A stretch of DNA of 62,996 nt from Halanaerobium sp051746665. GTDB lineage: Bacteria; Bacillota; Halanaerobiia; Halanaerobiales; Halanaerobiaceae. Position numbers and translations under genes: made by a program. Shown one piece after another: positions 7,420 through 15,041 of this stretch. The stretch covers positions 1-62,996 of the forward strand of contig JBNJFG010000004.1 in the NCBI GenBank assembly GCA_051746665.1, written 5' to 3'. Under the pieces are notes generated by a model. It saw only the letters and a list, made by a program, of their open reading frames with translations. It did no database searches and was not told the origin of the DNA. Every line of letters starts with the position of its first letter. Position 1 is the stretch's first letter.

Positions 7420-8373
7420 TTAAAATTTAGCTAGTGCTTTGCCATTTAAATAATTAAATAACCTACCTTGATAAGTATTTCTTTTATTCATTTCTTTAAT
7501 AATCATATCATGTATTTCCCACCAGGGAGTATCCCAATTAACAAAAAGTGATTCTTCTCCAGGAGCCCTACCAATCAAACGCTGTACAGCTATATCTGGA
7601 GACAAATTTTCTAAAAATAAAATTACTCTTTCTATATATTCATCAAGTGAACAAATTTTAAGATCTCCATTTTTATATTTTTTTGCAAACACTGAATTTT
7701 CTCTAATATAAAGTGCATGTAATTTAACATGATCTAATTTTAGTGCAGATAAGATCCTTGCACCTTCTATTACATCTTCTCTTGTATCACCTGGTAAATT
7801 CAATATTAAATGAGCACCTACCTCAAGCTCAAATTTTTTAGCTCTTAAAACAGCATCAATAAATTCTGCCAGACCATGCTGTCTGTTTACATTTTTTAAA
7901 GTTTTATAATTCGCTGTCTGTAAGCCAAATTCAAAAGCCAACTCTATATCTGATGAAGTTTCTTCTAAAACATTTTTTAAAGCAACAATATATTCATCAC
8001 TAATTGAATCAGGTCTGGTAGAAAAATAAACTGCTTTTATTCCTTTAATTTTTACAGCTTCTCTTATATAGTTTTCTAATTTATTAAGCGCTAAATAAGT
8101 ATTGGTGTAATTTTGAAAATAAGCAATGAATTGATCTACTCCATAGCGTTCACCAATATACTCTCTATTTTCTAAAAGTTGATTTGTAACAGACATCTCA
8201 TCAGGTAACATCTCAAAGTCAGCACCTTCTTCACCACAAAAATGACAGCCTTCTTTTGCTAGATTTCCATCTCTATTAGGACAGGTAGTAGGTAAATTAA
8301 CCGGTAATTTATATGTTTTTTTACCATATTTATCTTTTAGGAATTGCGAATATTTATAATATGGTTCTTCCAT
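7420..8373 (-). CDS. TIGR01212 family radical SAM protein (YhcC/YtqA-like)
   Basis: 317-aa Elp3-like radical SAM protein. The cluster motif is the family's unusual CPNRDGNLAKEGCHFC, with an 11-residue first spacing, near residue 30, preceded by LPVNLPTT. Other family marks are YFQNYTNTY, FSTRPDSISD and ELAFEFGLQT, then LEVGAHLILNLPGDT, DHVKLHALYI and VQRLIGRAPGE. Relatives carry [4Fe-4S] and S-adenosylmethionine, but their substrate is not settled. It is the second gene of a pair with the PHP phosphoesterase (10-nt gap), and the SD GAGGTG is close to ATG 8373. Confidence 0.9.
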   Translation of the reverse strand: MEEPYYKYSQFLKDKYGKKTYKLPVNLPTTCPNRDGNLAKEGCHFCGEEGADFEMLPDEMSVTNQLLENREYIGERYGVDQFIAYFQNYTNTYLALNKLENYIREAVKIKGIKAVYFSTRPDSISDEYIVALKNVLEETSSDIELAFEFGLQTANYKTLKNVNRQHGLAEFIDAVLRAKKFELEVGAHLILNLPGDTREDVIEGARILSALKLDHVKLHALYIRENSVFAKKYKNGDLKICSLDEYIERVILFLENLSPDIAVQRLIGRAPGEESLFVNWDTPWWEIHDMIIKEMNKRNTYQGRLFNYLNGKALAKF

Positions 8374-8383
8374 TTTTACACCT

Positions 8384-9136
8384 CTAAACTGTTTTCTTCA
8401 ATTTATTTAATCTTCTTTGTCTTTCATCTAGATAATTAATTATATTTTCTGCTTTACTATTTATTATCAATTCACTATCAAAATCTTCACTTTCAAAAAT
8501 AAAGTTAAGAGTTGAAAACTCTCCAATTTTATCATAAAAATGAGCATCACTATTTATAGCAATCTTAAAACCATATTTTTTGGCTAATTTTAATAATTTA
8601 AGTGATTCTGATTTTATTCCTCGAGTTTTATATTTATTAGGACTATAAGAACTGGCATTCAATTCTAAAATAACATTATTTTCTGCTGCTGCCTCTGCTA
8701 CTCGCTCTAAATCAACAGGATACTCTCTTTGAACAGGATGAGTTATCATGTCAAGTTGAGGATTTTCCATTGCTTTAATTGTTGCTGAAGTATATTCTTC
8801 TTTATTATTTAAATTATGTCCTGTTAAACGATGAATACCTGCTGCAACAAATTCTAAATAACCAAGTTCCTCATTTGTTAAATCTAAGCTGCCATTTTTT
8901 AAAATATTTGCTTCAACACCTTTAACAATTCTAACTCCATATAATTCGTCGGGAACAATTGAAAAATTGCCAAAATGGTATACATTAGGCCCACCTGGCA
9001 GTTTTGGACCATGATCAGTAATTCCTATTAATTTTATTCCCTTATTAAAGGCACCTCTTGCCATCTCATCTACTGTAGAATATGCATGACCACTAGCTAC
9101 AGTGTGAGTGTGTAAATCTGCATTTATTTTAAACAC
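8384..9136 (-). CDS. PHP-domain phosphoesterase (YcdX-like)
   Basis: 250-aa metal-dependent phosphatase of the polymerase-and-histidinol-phosphatase family. It shows the metal-binding DLHTHT at 8-13, a second motif ITDHGPKLPG, the Glu in GVEANIL, GIHR, TTHPV-like MITHPVQ, and the final NSDAH. The order and spacing match stand-alone YcdX-type proteins rather than polymerase-linked domains. The start is GTG 9136, preceded by GGGGGAG. It is co-transcribed with the downstream radical SAM gene. The natural substrate is unknown. Confidence 0.88.
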   Translation of the reverse strand: MFKINADLHTHTVASGHAYSTVDEMARGAFNKGIKLIGITDHGPKLPGGPNVYHFGNFSIVPDELYGVRIVKGVEANILKNGSLDLTNEELGYLEFVAAGIHRLTGHNLNNKEEYTSATIKAMENPQLDMITHPVQREYPVDLERVAEAAAENNVILELNASSYSPNKYKTRGIKSESLKLLKLAKKYGFKIAINSDAHFYDKIGEFSTLNFIFESEDFDSELIINSKAENIINYLDERQRRLNKLKKTV

Positions 9137-9248
9137 TATTAAATTCTCCCCCTTATATTACTTTAAAAGCTTCAAGTAAATGTTATATCAAACTGCTGTT
9201 ATTATCTGTAAACATTTTAACAGTGATTTGTCCTAAAAGCAAATTACA

Positions 9249-9276
9249 ATTGAAAAAGCTCCCATCAGGGAGCTTT
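9249..9276 (-). terminator. Rho-independent terminator of amino-acid ABC operon
   Basis: Perfect 9-bp stem AAAGCTCCC/GGGAGCTTT with loop ATCA, followed on the minus strand by further T's (GCTTTTTCAATTG). It overlaps the stop codon of the ATPase gene. Confidence 0.85.
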
Positions 9277-10003
9277 AATTTTGACTTAATATTTTTGTTA
9301 AAAAGTTTTGTATTCTTTCTGATTCGGGATTAACAAATATTTTCTCTGGAACTGTATCGCTAACAATTTTACCATGATCCATAAATATTACTCGATCAGA
9401 TACATCTCGAGAAAAACCCATCTCATGTGTTACAATCAGCATTGTAATATTTTCATCTGCTAAATCTCTAATAACAGTTAAAACTTCACCAACTAGTTCT
9501 GGATCCAAAGAAGAAGTTGGTTCATCAAATAACATTATATCCGGCTCCATTGCTAATGCTCTTGCAATTGCAACTCTCTGCTTTTGCCCACCAGATAATT
9601 GAGCGGGATAGCTGTCCTTTTTATCATAAAGTCCAACTTTTTTTAATAATTTTTCAGCTCTTTTTTTCGCTTCTTTCTTTTTCTCACCTTTAACAACTAT
9701 TGGCGCTTCAATTAAATTGCCCATAACAGTTTTGTGTGGAAAAAGATTAAAACCCTGAAAAACCATTCCCATTTTTTCATAAGCTTTTTTGCCTGATTTT
9801 TTTACTGAAATTCCCTCTATAAATAATTCTCCAGAATTTATTTCTTCTAAACCAATTAGCGAACGCAAAAGTGTACTTTTACCTGATCCAGAAGGTCCAA
9901 TAATAGAAATTACCTCTCCTTTATGAACCTCAAAAGAAACATCTCTAAGCACCTCTAATTCGCCAAAACTTTTATGAATATTTTTTGCCTTTATCATTTC
10001 CAA
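9275..10003 (-). CDS. Polar amino-acid ABC transporter ATPase (GlnQ/HisP type)
   Basis: Energy-coupling ATPase for a polar amino-acid importer, ~242 aa. It has Walker A GPSGSGKST, Q-loop VFQGFNLFPHKTVMGN, signature LSGGQKQR, Walker B IMLFDEPTSSLD and the switch His in VTHEMGF, all standard for the GlnQ family. The start is uncertain: TTG 10003 has AGGTGA five bases upstream, ATG 9997 is also possible, and the GTG at 10012 has no ribosome site. It is last in the operon after the permease and substrate-binding genes, with a terminator overlapping its stop. The likely partner is the 214-aa permease as a homodimer. Confidence 0.93.
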   Translation of the reverse strand: MEMIKAKNIHKSFGELEVLRDVSFEVHKGEVISIIGPSGSGKSTLLRSLIGLEEINSGELFIEGISVKKSGKKAYEKMGMVFQGFNLFPHKTVMGNLIEAPIVVKGEKKKEAKKRAEKLLKKVGLYDKKDSYPAQLSGGQKQRVAIARALAMEPDIMLFDEPTSSLDPELVGEVLTVIRDLADENITMLIVTHEMGFSRDVSDRVIFMDHGKIVSDTVPEKIFVNPESERIQNFLTKILSQN

Positions 10004-10012
10004 AATTATCAC

Positions 10013-10657
10013 CTATTCGTAAACAGAATATTTTTCTTCTAATTTGCGGAAAACTGTAACAATAACTGAGCTAATTACTAAGTAAAAAACTGCAGCTATT
10101 ATGAAAGGTATAATAGAAAAATCTCTTGTTACAGCTACCTTAGCTGCCCGTAATAAATCACCAAGGCCAATCACAGCTACTAGGGCACTATCTTTAACAA
10201 GATTAATTGCTTCATTACTGGTCGCTGGTAAAACTCTTTTTACAGTTTGTGGAATAACAATCCGGCTCATAGTTTGTTTGTAATTCATACCCAACACTTT
10301 TGCAGCTTCGTATTGACCTTCATCGATAGATTCTATTCCACCTCTAAAAATTTCGGTGAAATAAGCACCATAATTAACAATAAAAGTCAGGGCTGCAGCT
10401 GGAAAAGGATTTAAAGTAATTCCTAAAACCGGTAGACCATAATAAGCAAAAAAGAGCTGTAATAGAAGTGGTGTCCCTCTAAAAACCCAGGTATAAAAAG
10501 ATAAAATTGATTCCAAAAATGGAATTTTAGAAATTTTACCTAAAGCACCAAATATACCTAAGATTACAGAAAAAATCGCTGTGACCAAATAAAGCTGGAA
10601 GGTAATTATACTACCTTCCAGTATATATCCTGATACGTTTAATATATAATCAAACAA
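10013..10657 (-). CDS. Polar amino-acid ABC transporter permease
   Basis: 214-aa inner-membrane permease of the HisM/GlnP family. It has about five hydrophobic segments, FRGTPLLLQLFF near residue 59, and the EAA motif EGQYEAAKVLGMNYKQTMSRIVIPQ, which docks to the ATPase. The start is TTG 10657, seven bases after AGGAGG. It sits 11 nt after the binding-protein gene and directly before the ATPase gene, giving a complete three-component importer. Confidence 0.93.
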   Translation of the reverse strand: MFDYILNVSGYILEGSIITFQLYLVTAIFSVILGIFGALGKISKIPFLESILSFYTWVFRGTPLLLQLFFAYYGLPVLGITLNPFPAAALTFIVNYGAYFTEIFRGGIESIDEGQYEAAKVLGMNYKQTMSRIVIPQTVKRVLPATSNEAINLVKDSALVAVIGLGDLLRAAKVAVTRDFSIIPFIIAAVFYLVISSVIVTVFRKLEEKYSVYE

Positions 10658-10668
10658 ATAAATGCCTC

Positions 10669-11463
10669 CTACTTAAGTACAATATCTTCTCCAAACCACT
10701 TTTCAGAAATTTTAGCTGCTGTTCCATCTGCAATCATTTCATCTAAAGCAGAATTAAGAGCTTTCCTAAATGAATCTGCACCATCACGAACACCTACACC
10801 ATATTCTTCTCCACCAAAGTCATCTTCAAGAACTTTAAACTGTCCTGGACGCTGACTTATATAATAGCGGCCAACAATAACATCTAAAACAACTGCCTGC
10901 ACTCTTCCTGTCTGTAAATCCATTAAAGCTTCAGTATTATTTGAAAACTGACGTAACTCTTTAAAAGTCTCTAAAACTTCTGGCTCAGATTCTACAGCAC
11001 TAACAGCACTACTTCCCAGCTGAATTCCAACTACTTTGTCAGCAAGATCGGCTTTTGTCTCAATATCACTATCTGCTTGAACTACTATACTCTGTGAGTT
11101 TTCTAAATATGGTTGAGTAAAGTCAATACTTTCTTCTCTGGCGGGAGTTATTGTTAAACCATTCCAGATTACATCGATCATACCATTTTTGAGACTTAAA
11201 ATAACACCATCCCAATCAACAGCCTTAAATTCTACTTCAACACCCATTCTTTTTGCTGCTTCTTTAGCTAAATCTATATCAAAACCAACTATTTCTCCAC
11301 TTTCATCCCTAAAACCCATTGGTGGAAAACTATCATCTAAACCTACTACAATTTTACCTTTTTCCTGAATTTCAGCCAAAGAATCTTCGGCCATTACATT
11401 ACCACCAATTAATAATAAAGCTAATAGAACAACAACAAAAATATTTAATAAATTATTTCTCAT
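10669..11463 (-). CDS. Amino-acid ABC transporter substrate-binding protein
   Basis: 264-aa periplasmic or exported binding protein of family SBP_bac_3. The signal peptide is MRNNLLNIFVVVLLALLLIGGNVMA, without a lipobox Cys, so it is probably soluble in a periplasm rather than lipid-anchored, which agrees with a diderm cell. Family marks are GKIVVGLDDSFPPMGFRDESGEIVGFDIDLAKEA, DVIWNGLTITPAREESIDFTQPY and GVGVRDG. The ligand is a polar amino acid, not resolvable further. It is first gene of the operon, with a near-consensus promoter and repeated TACTTTA elements upstream. Confidence 0.93.
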   Translation of the reverse strand: MRNNLLNIFVVVLLALLLIGGNVMAEDSLAEIQEKGKIVVGLDDSFPPMGFRDESGEIVGFDIDLAKEAAKRMGVEVEFKAVDWDGVILSLKNGMIDVIWNGLTITPAREESIDFTQPYLENSQSIVVQADSDIETKADLADKVVGIQLGSSAVSAVESEPEVLETFKELRQFSNNTEALMDLQTGRVQAVVLDVIVGRYYISQRPGQFKVLEDDFGGEEYGVGVRDGADSFRKALNSALDEMIADGTAAKISEKWFGEDIVLK

Positions 11464-11492
11464 TTTTTTTCCTCCTTAGTATATTTTCTTTT

Positions 11493-11524
11493 ATTATACT
11501 TTATTACTTTATTATTGTAAAGTA
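11493..11524 (-). promoter_or_regulatory. Promoter and possible operator of amino-acid ABC operon
   Basis: Minus strand: -35 TTTACA (11516-11521), 17-bp spacer, -10 TATAAT (11493-11498). Three copies of the heptamer TACTTTA/TAAAGTA overlap it at 11497-11503, 11505-11511 and 11518-11524: two direct, 8 bp apart, and one inverted. This arrangement could be an operator. Confidence 0.65.
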
Positions 11525-11574
11525 TTAATAGAAAAAAATATAAAATTATTTAAAATTTTATCAAATTGTATTAA

Positions 11575-11608
11575 AACATAATTAAGAGGGCAATTATGCC
11601 CTCTTAAT
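11575..11608. terminator. Strong terminator of the mtrB-pfkA-pyk operon
   Basis: Perfect 12-bp stem ATTAAGAGGGCA/TGCCCTCTTAAT with a 4-nt loop at 11581-11608. Minus-strand sequence continues TATGTTTTAA and plus-strand TATTTTATATT, so it could act in both directions; its position fits the end of pyk. Confidence 0.8.
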
Positions 11609-11642
11609 TATTTTATATTAAATCTATTATTTTCAGAAAATA

Positions 11643-13397
11643 TTACTTTAGATTTGCTTGTCCTCTATAAACTAATCCTCTAACTCCGTCTACAGTGATA
11701 ATTTCTCCATCTTTAAATTCATCACTAATATCACCTGTGTTAACTACTACAGGAATACCAAAATTAAGTCCAACTATAGCAGGATGAGAAGTTAGTCCTC
11801 CACTGAAGGTTACTACAGCAGCTGCTTTTTTCATTGCAGGTATAAAGTCTTTATCTGTCATAGGAGCAACCATAATATCTCCTTCTTCAATCTTTTCAAT
11901 CGCTTCTTCTGCAGTTTTAACTAACTTAGCTTTTCCAATTGCTATACTCTTACCAATACCCTGACCATCTGCAATTGGCTTACCAACAACATCCACTTTA
12001 ATTAAGTTAGTCGTACCAGAAATACCAACTGGAGCTCCAGCTGTAATAGTTACTAAATCCCCTTCTTCAATTAAATCATATTCTAAAGAAGTTTTAATAG
12101 CATTATCCATCATTTCATCAGTTGTACTGCTTCTAGCTACTAATAACGGAGTCACACCCCAGGTCATAGCTAATTGATGCAGCACTCTTTTGTTTGGTGT
12201 TACAGCAATAATCGGTGTTTGTGGTCTATATTTAGAAACTGTCCTTGCGGTTAAACCAGAACCAGTAGAAGTAATTATAGCTTCTGCACTAAGCTCTTCA
12301 GCAGTTTGACATGTTGCAAGTGAAATAGCACATGTTACAGACTCAGCTGCAAATTCATATTTGCCAGCAAACTTGTCTTTATAGCTATCAGAATTTTCAA
12401 CTTCTGCTGCAATTTGAGCCATAGTCTCAACTGATTCAACTGGATACTTACCAGCTGCAGACTCTCCAGATAACATTGTTGCATCTGTTCCATCATAAAT
12501 AGCATTAGCAACATCAGAAGCTTCAGCTCTTGTAGGTCGTGGATTCCTAATCATTGAATCTAACATCTGGGTAGCTGTAATTACAGGTTTTGAAGCCTCA
12601 TTACATTTTTTTATCATTATTTTCTGTACTATCGGCACTCTTTCTGCAGGAATTTCTACTCCAAGATCACCACGGGCAACCATAATTCCATCAGCAACCT
12701 CTAAAATAGAATCAAGATTCTCTACACCTTCTTGGTTTTCTATTTTAGCAATAATAAAGATATCTTCATTTCCTTTTTCTTCTAATATTTTCCGGATTTC
12801 AATAACATCATTCGCTTTACGAACAAAAGATGCAGCTATAAAGTGGATTCCCTGGTCTACACCAAAACGAATATCAGAAATATCCTTTTCAGTCAATGCA
12901 GGTAAACTAACTTTAACCCCTGGTAAGTTAACACCTTTGCGAGAACCAAGTTCTCCACCGTTAACTACTCTACATACTACATCTTCATTATCAATTTCAA
13001 TTACTTCAAGTTCAATTAAACCATCATCAATTAAAATTTTATTCCCAACTTCCATATCCTCTGCTAAAGCTTTATAAGATACAGAAATTTTTTCAGGAGT
13101 ACCTTCTACATCATCTTTGGAAACTACAATCTCAGTATCTGCTTCTAACTGAATCTTGTCACCTTTCATTTCTCCAGTTCTGATTTCAGGTCCTTTTGTG
13201 TCAAGCATTAAACCGATAGTTTTACCTGTTTCTTTTTCGACTTCTTTAACGAGATCAAATCTCTGTTTATGTTCATCATGATCACCGTGAGAAAAATTCA
13301 TTCGGGCCACATTCATTCCTGCTTCAACTACTCTTTTTATTGTTTCTTTATCATTCGTTGCTGGTCCTAGTGTACATACTATCTTCGTTTTTCTCAT
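11643..13397 (-). CDS. pyk: Pyruvate kinase with C-terminal PEP-utiliser domain
   Basis: Converts phosphoenolpyruvate and ADP to pyruvate and ATP, the last glycolytic step. At 584 aa it has the long Bacillus-type form: catalytic barrel and allosteric domain to ~470, then an extra domain at ~485-584 with GGLTSHPAIVGL, the mobile phosphohistidine-type fold of PEP-utilising enzymes. Catalytic marks are RMNFSHGDHDEH, FIIAKIENQEGVENLDSIL and the signature MVARGDLGVEIP, then TATQMLDSMIRNPRPTRAE. It follows pfkA by 21 nt with an obvious ribosome site, so the two committed glycolytic steps are expressed together. Confidence 0.98.
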   Translation of the reverse strand: MRKTKIVCTLGPATNDKETIKRVVEAGMNVARMNFSHGDHDEHKQRFDLVKEVEKETGKTIGLMLDTKGPEIRTGEMKGDKIQLEADTEIVVSKDDVEGTPEKISVSYKALAEDMEVGNKILIDDGLIELEVIEIDNEDVVCRVVNGGELGSRKGVNLPGVKVSLPALTEKDISDIRFGVDQGIHFIAASFVRKANDVIEIRKILEEKGNEDIFIIAKIENQEGVENLDSILEVADGIMVARGDLGVEIPAERVPIVQKIMIKKCNEASKPVITATQMLDSMIRNPRPTRAEASDVANAIYDGTDATMLSGESAAGKYPVESVETMAQIAAEVENSDSYKDKFAGKYEFAAESVTCAISLATCQTAEELSAEAIITSTGSGLTARTVSKYRPQTPIIAVTPNKRVLHQLAMTWGVTPLLVARSSTTDEMMDNAIKTSLEYDLIEEGDLVTITAGAPVGISGTTNLIKVDVVGKPIADGQGIGKSIAIGKAKLVKTAEEAIEKIEEGDIMVAPMTDKDFIPAMKKAAAVVTFSGGLTSHPAIVGLNFGIPVVVNTGDISDEFKDGEIITVDGVRGLVYRGQANLK

Positions 13398-13418
13398 ATT
13401 AACCTCCCAGTTGTTTGC

Positions 13419-14417
13419 TTACATTGATAAAATATTTGCTAAATTATAAATGTCCATATTAATAGTCTCTGTCTTTTTAATTGCATCCTTAATTTCACAA
13501 ACACCAATTGAATTGTCTCTGTAATTAACCATTTTATCACGTTTGCCTTCTAATAACAATTCAACAGCCTTAGCTCCCATTCGGCTGGCGACAATTCTAT
13601 CTGTAGCTGTAGGACTTCCTCCACGCTGCAGGTGGCCTAACACAGTAACTCTAGTTTCCATTCCAGTTCTTTCTCTAATTAAATCTCCCATAGCCATACC
13701 TGGACTGCCATGATATTTATTTAAATCAGCAAATGGAGCTTCTACACCTTCTGCTATTAGAATTAAACTGTGTAATTTACCCCGGTTAAAACCTTGAGTA
13801 ATTTTATCGCAAACTTCCTGTGGTGTAAAGTCAATTTCAGGAACTAGAATATATTCTGCACCACCAGCAAGGCCAGTCATTAATGCTAAATAACCGGAGT
13901 CACGTCCCATACATTCAATCACAAAAGTTCTTTCATGGGATGTTGCAGTATCTCTAATCTTATTAATTGCATCTAAAATTGTATTCATAGCTGTATCTAC
14001 ACCGATAGTGTAATCAGTACATGATAAGTCATTATCAATAGTTCCTGGTATACCTACAGCTTTAATATCACTTTCTGCATTAATTTTTTGAACACCACGT
14101 AAAGAACCATCACCTCCGATTACAACTAAAGCTTCAATTCCTTCTTCTTTCATATTAGCATAAGCCTTTTTTCTGCCTGCTTCAGTTTTGAATTCTTCAC
14201 AACGAGCAGATAATAAAATCGTACCTCCTCGCTGAACAATATCAGCAACTGAACCTCTCTCCATATCGAAAAAATCTTTTTCTATCAGGCCTTTATATCC
14301 ATGTCTTACTCCAACTACTTTCAGATCTTTATAAATTGCTGTTCTAACTACAGCCCGGATCGCTGGATTCATACCTGGAGCATCGCCTCCACTTGTAAGC
14401 ACTGCTATCTTTTTCAT
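13419..14417 (-). CDS. pfkA: ATP-dependent 6-phosphofructokinase
   Basis: Phosphorylates fructose 6-phosphate in glycolysis; 332 aa, close to the usual ~320. Motifs: LTSGGDAPGMN at the N terminus, GGDGSLRG (ATP-type Gly rather than the PPi-type Asp), catalytic PGTIDND, ECMGRDSGYLA and EGVEAP. The true start is ATG 14417 behind GGAGG; the frame extends to 14570, but that part overlaps a real 58-aa gene in another frame. It lies in the run mtrB-58 aa-pfkA-pyk on the minus strand with short gaps and no internal terminator. Confidence 0.98.
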   Translation of the reverse strand: MKKIAVLTSGGDAPGMNPAIRAVVRTAIYKDLKVVGVRHGYKGLIEKDFFDMERGSVADIVQRGGTILLSARCEEFKTEAGRKKAYANMKEEGIEALVVIGGDGSLRGVQKINAESDIKAVGIPGTIDNDLSCTDYTIGVDTAMNTILDAINKIRDTATSHERTFVIECMGRDSGYLALMTGLAGGAEYILVPEIDFTPQEVCDKITQGFNRGKLHSLILIAEGVEAPFADLNKYHGSPGMAMGDLIRERTGMETRVTVLGHLQRGGSPTATDRIVASRMGAKAVELLLEGKRDKMVNYRDNSIGVCEIKDAIKKTETINMDIYNLANILSM

Positions 14418-14433
14418 TCCAAAAACCTCCATG

Positions 14434-14610
14434 TTAAAAATTTTTATGCAAACAGGAGTAGGCTTCTTCTGCTTCAATAGCTGGCACTCTGATCTGATAA
14501 CTTCCAGAACCCGCATCATCAATTTGAAGCATAAAACCTTCTTTTTCCATAAATTTTGAAATATCATCAACCTCTTCTTTGGAAGAGGCTACATATACAA
14601 CCTGCCACAT
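14434..14610 (-). CDS. Small conserved-type protein upstream of pfkA, 58 aa
   Basis: ATG 14610 follows GGAGC at 8 nt, and the frame runs to TAA at 14434, 16 nt before pfkA. The product begins MWQVVYVASSKEEVDDISKF and ends CLHKNF. It reads as one beta-alpha-beta unit (VVYVA, an acidic helix, FMLQIDDAG, YQIRVPAIEAEEAY), like small ACT-like or DUF2007-like signalling/adaptor folds. Similar ~60-aa proteins are known in front of pfkA in other Firmicutes, often with misleading names; I do not assign a function. It is hidden because the overlapping pfkA frame has no stop here. Confidence 0.75.
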   Translation of the reverse strand: MWQVVYVASSKEEVDDISKFMEKEGFMLQIDDAGSGSYQIRVPAIEAEEAYSCLHKNF

Positions 14611-14668
14611 TTATAAGCTCCTTTCAATTTCCAGAATACATTGATGTCCTGGAAAACAAAGCTATTAT

Positions 14669-14887
14669 TTATCCTTCAGAATTAACCTTACCATGTTTGC
14701 TCATTATTTCTGCATTACCTCTAATTTTCATTGCAGAAACATTTTCAGTAAACTGAGCAGCCAGGATTTCTCCTTTGTCCAATTTTTCTGTATGATTAAA
14801 TTTAGTATCTTTACCTCTTGTTAAACCAATAATAGTTACTCCATTTTCTAAAGCCTTAATTAAAATATAATCAGCATTAACATCCAT
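14669..14887 (-). CDS. mtrB: trp RNA-binding attenuation protein (TRAP)
   Basis: 72-aa protein closely matching the 11-mer ring protein TRAP, which binds tryptophan and then (G/U)AG-repeat RNA to attenuate or block translation of trp genes in Bacillus. The core IIGLTRGKDTKF, EKLDKGE, AAQFTENVSAMKIRG is nearly collinear with Bacillus TRAP. The RNA-contacting residues are kept as Lys35, Lys54 and Arg56 (Bacillus 37, 56, 58), and the Thr/Gln/Ser residues lining the tryptophan pocket are present (Thr23, Thr28, Gln45, Thr47, Ser51). Start ATG 14887 follows GGAGG. No trp gene or anti-TRAP gene is in the window; its neighbours are pfkA-pyk downstream and dnaE upstream. Confidence 0.93.
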   Translation of the reverse strand: MDVNADYILIKALENGVTIIGLTRGKDTKFNHTEKLDKGEILAAQFTENVSAMKIRGNAEIMSKHGKVNSEG

Positions 14888-14913
14888 TGTTTTTCCTCCT
14901 TTATCCACTTAAT

Positions 14914-14941
14914 AATATAATAACCCAAAAAGCATTGTCAA
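14914..14941 (-). promoter_or_regulatory. Promoter of mtrB-pfkA-pyk transcription unit
   Basis: Minus strand: consensus -35 TTGACA (14936-14941), 16-bp spacer, -10 TATATT (14914-14919), about 27 bp before the mtrB start codon. This separates mtrB from dnaE. Confidence 0.65.
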
Positions 14942-15041
14942 GAAATTTGTCATAATATATAAAAAGATTGAGATTCATTTAACATTATAATGAACATAAG
15001 TCAATAATAATAAGAATATAAGCAGATATTAATTAAATATA

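Noticed and set aside
14418..14570. N-terminal extension of PfkA
   Set aside because: No ribosome site at its start, not homologous to PfkA, and it overlaps the better-supported 58-aa gene; the GGAGG sits at the internal ATG 14417.
14611..14668. Possible TRAP target upstream of the 58-aa gene
   Set aside because: Only isolated TAG/GAG triplets, not the 9-11 regularly spaced repeats TRAP needs.
14942..15041. Terminator of dnaE
   Set aside because: Only a weak AT stem (TTCATT/AATGAA) with a T-run well separated from it; not convincing enough to list.
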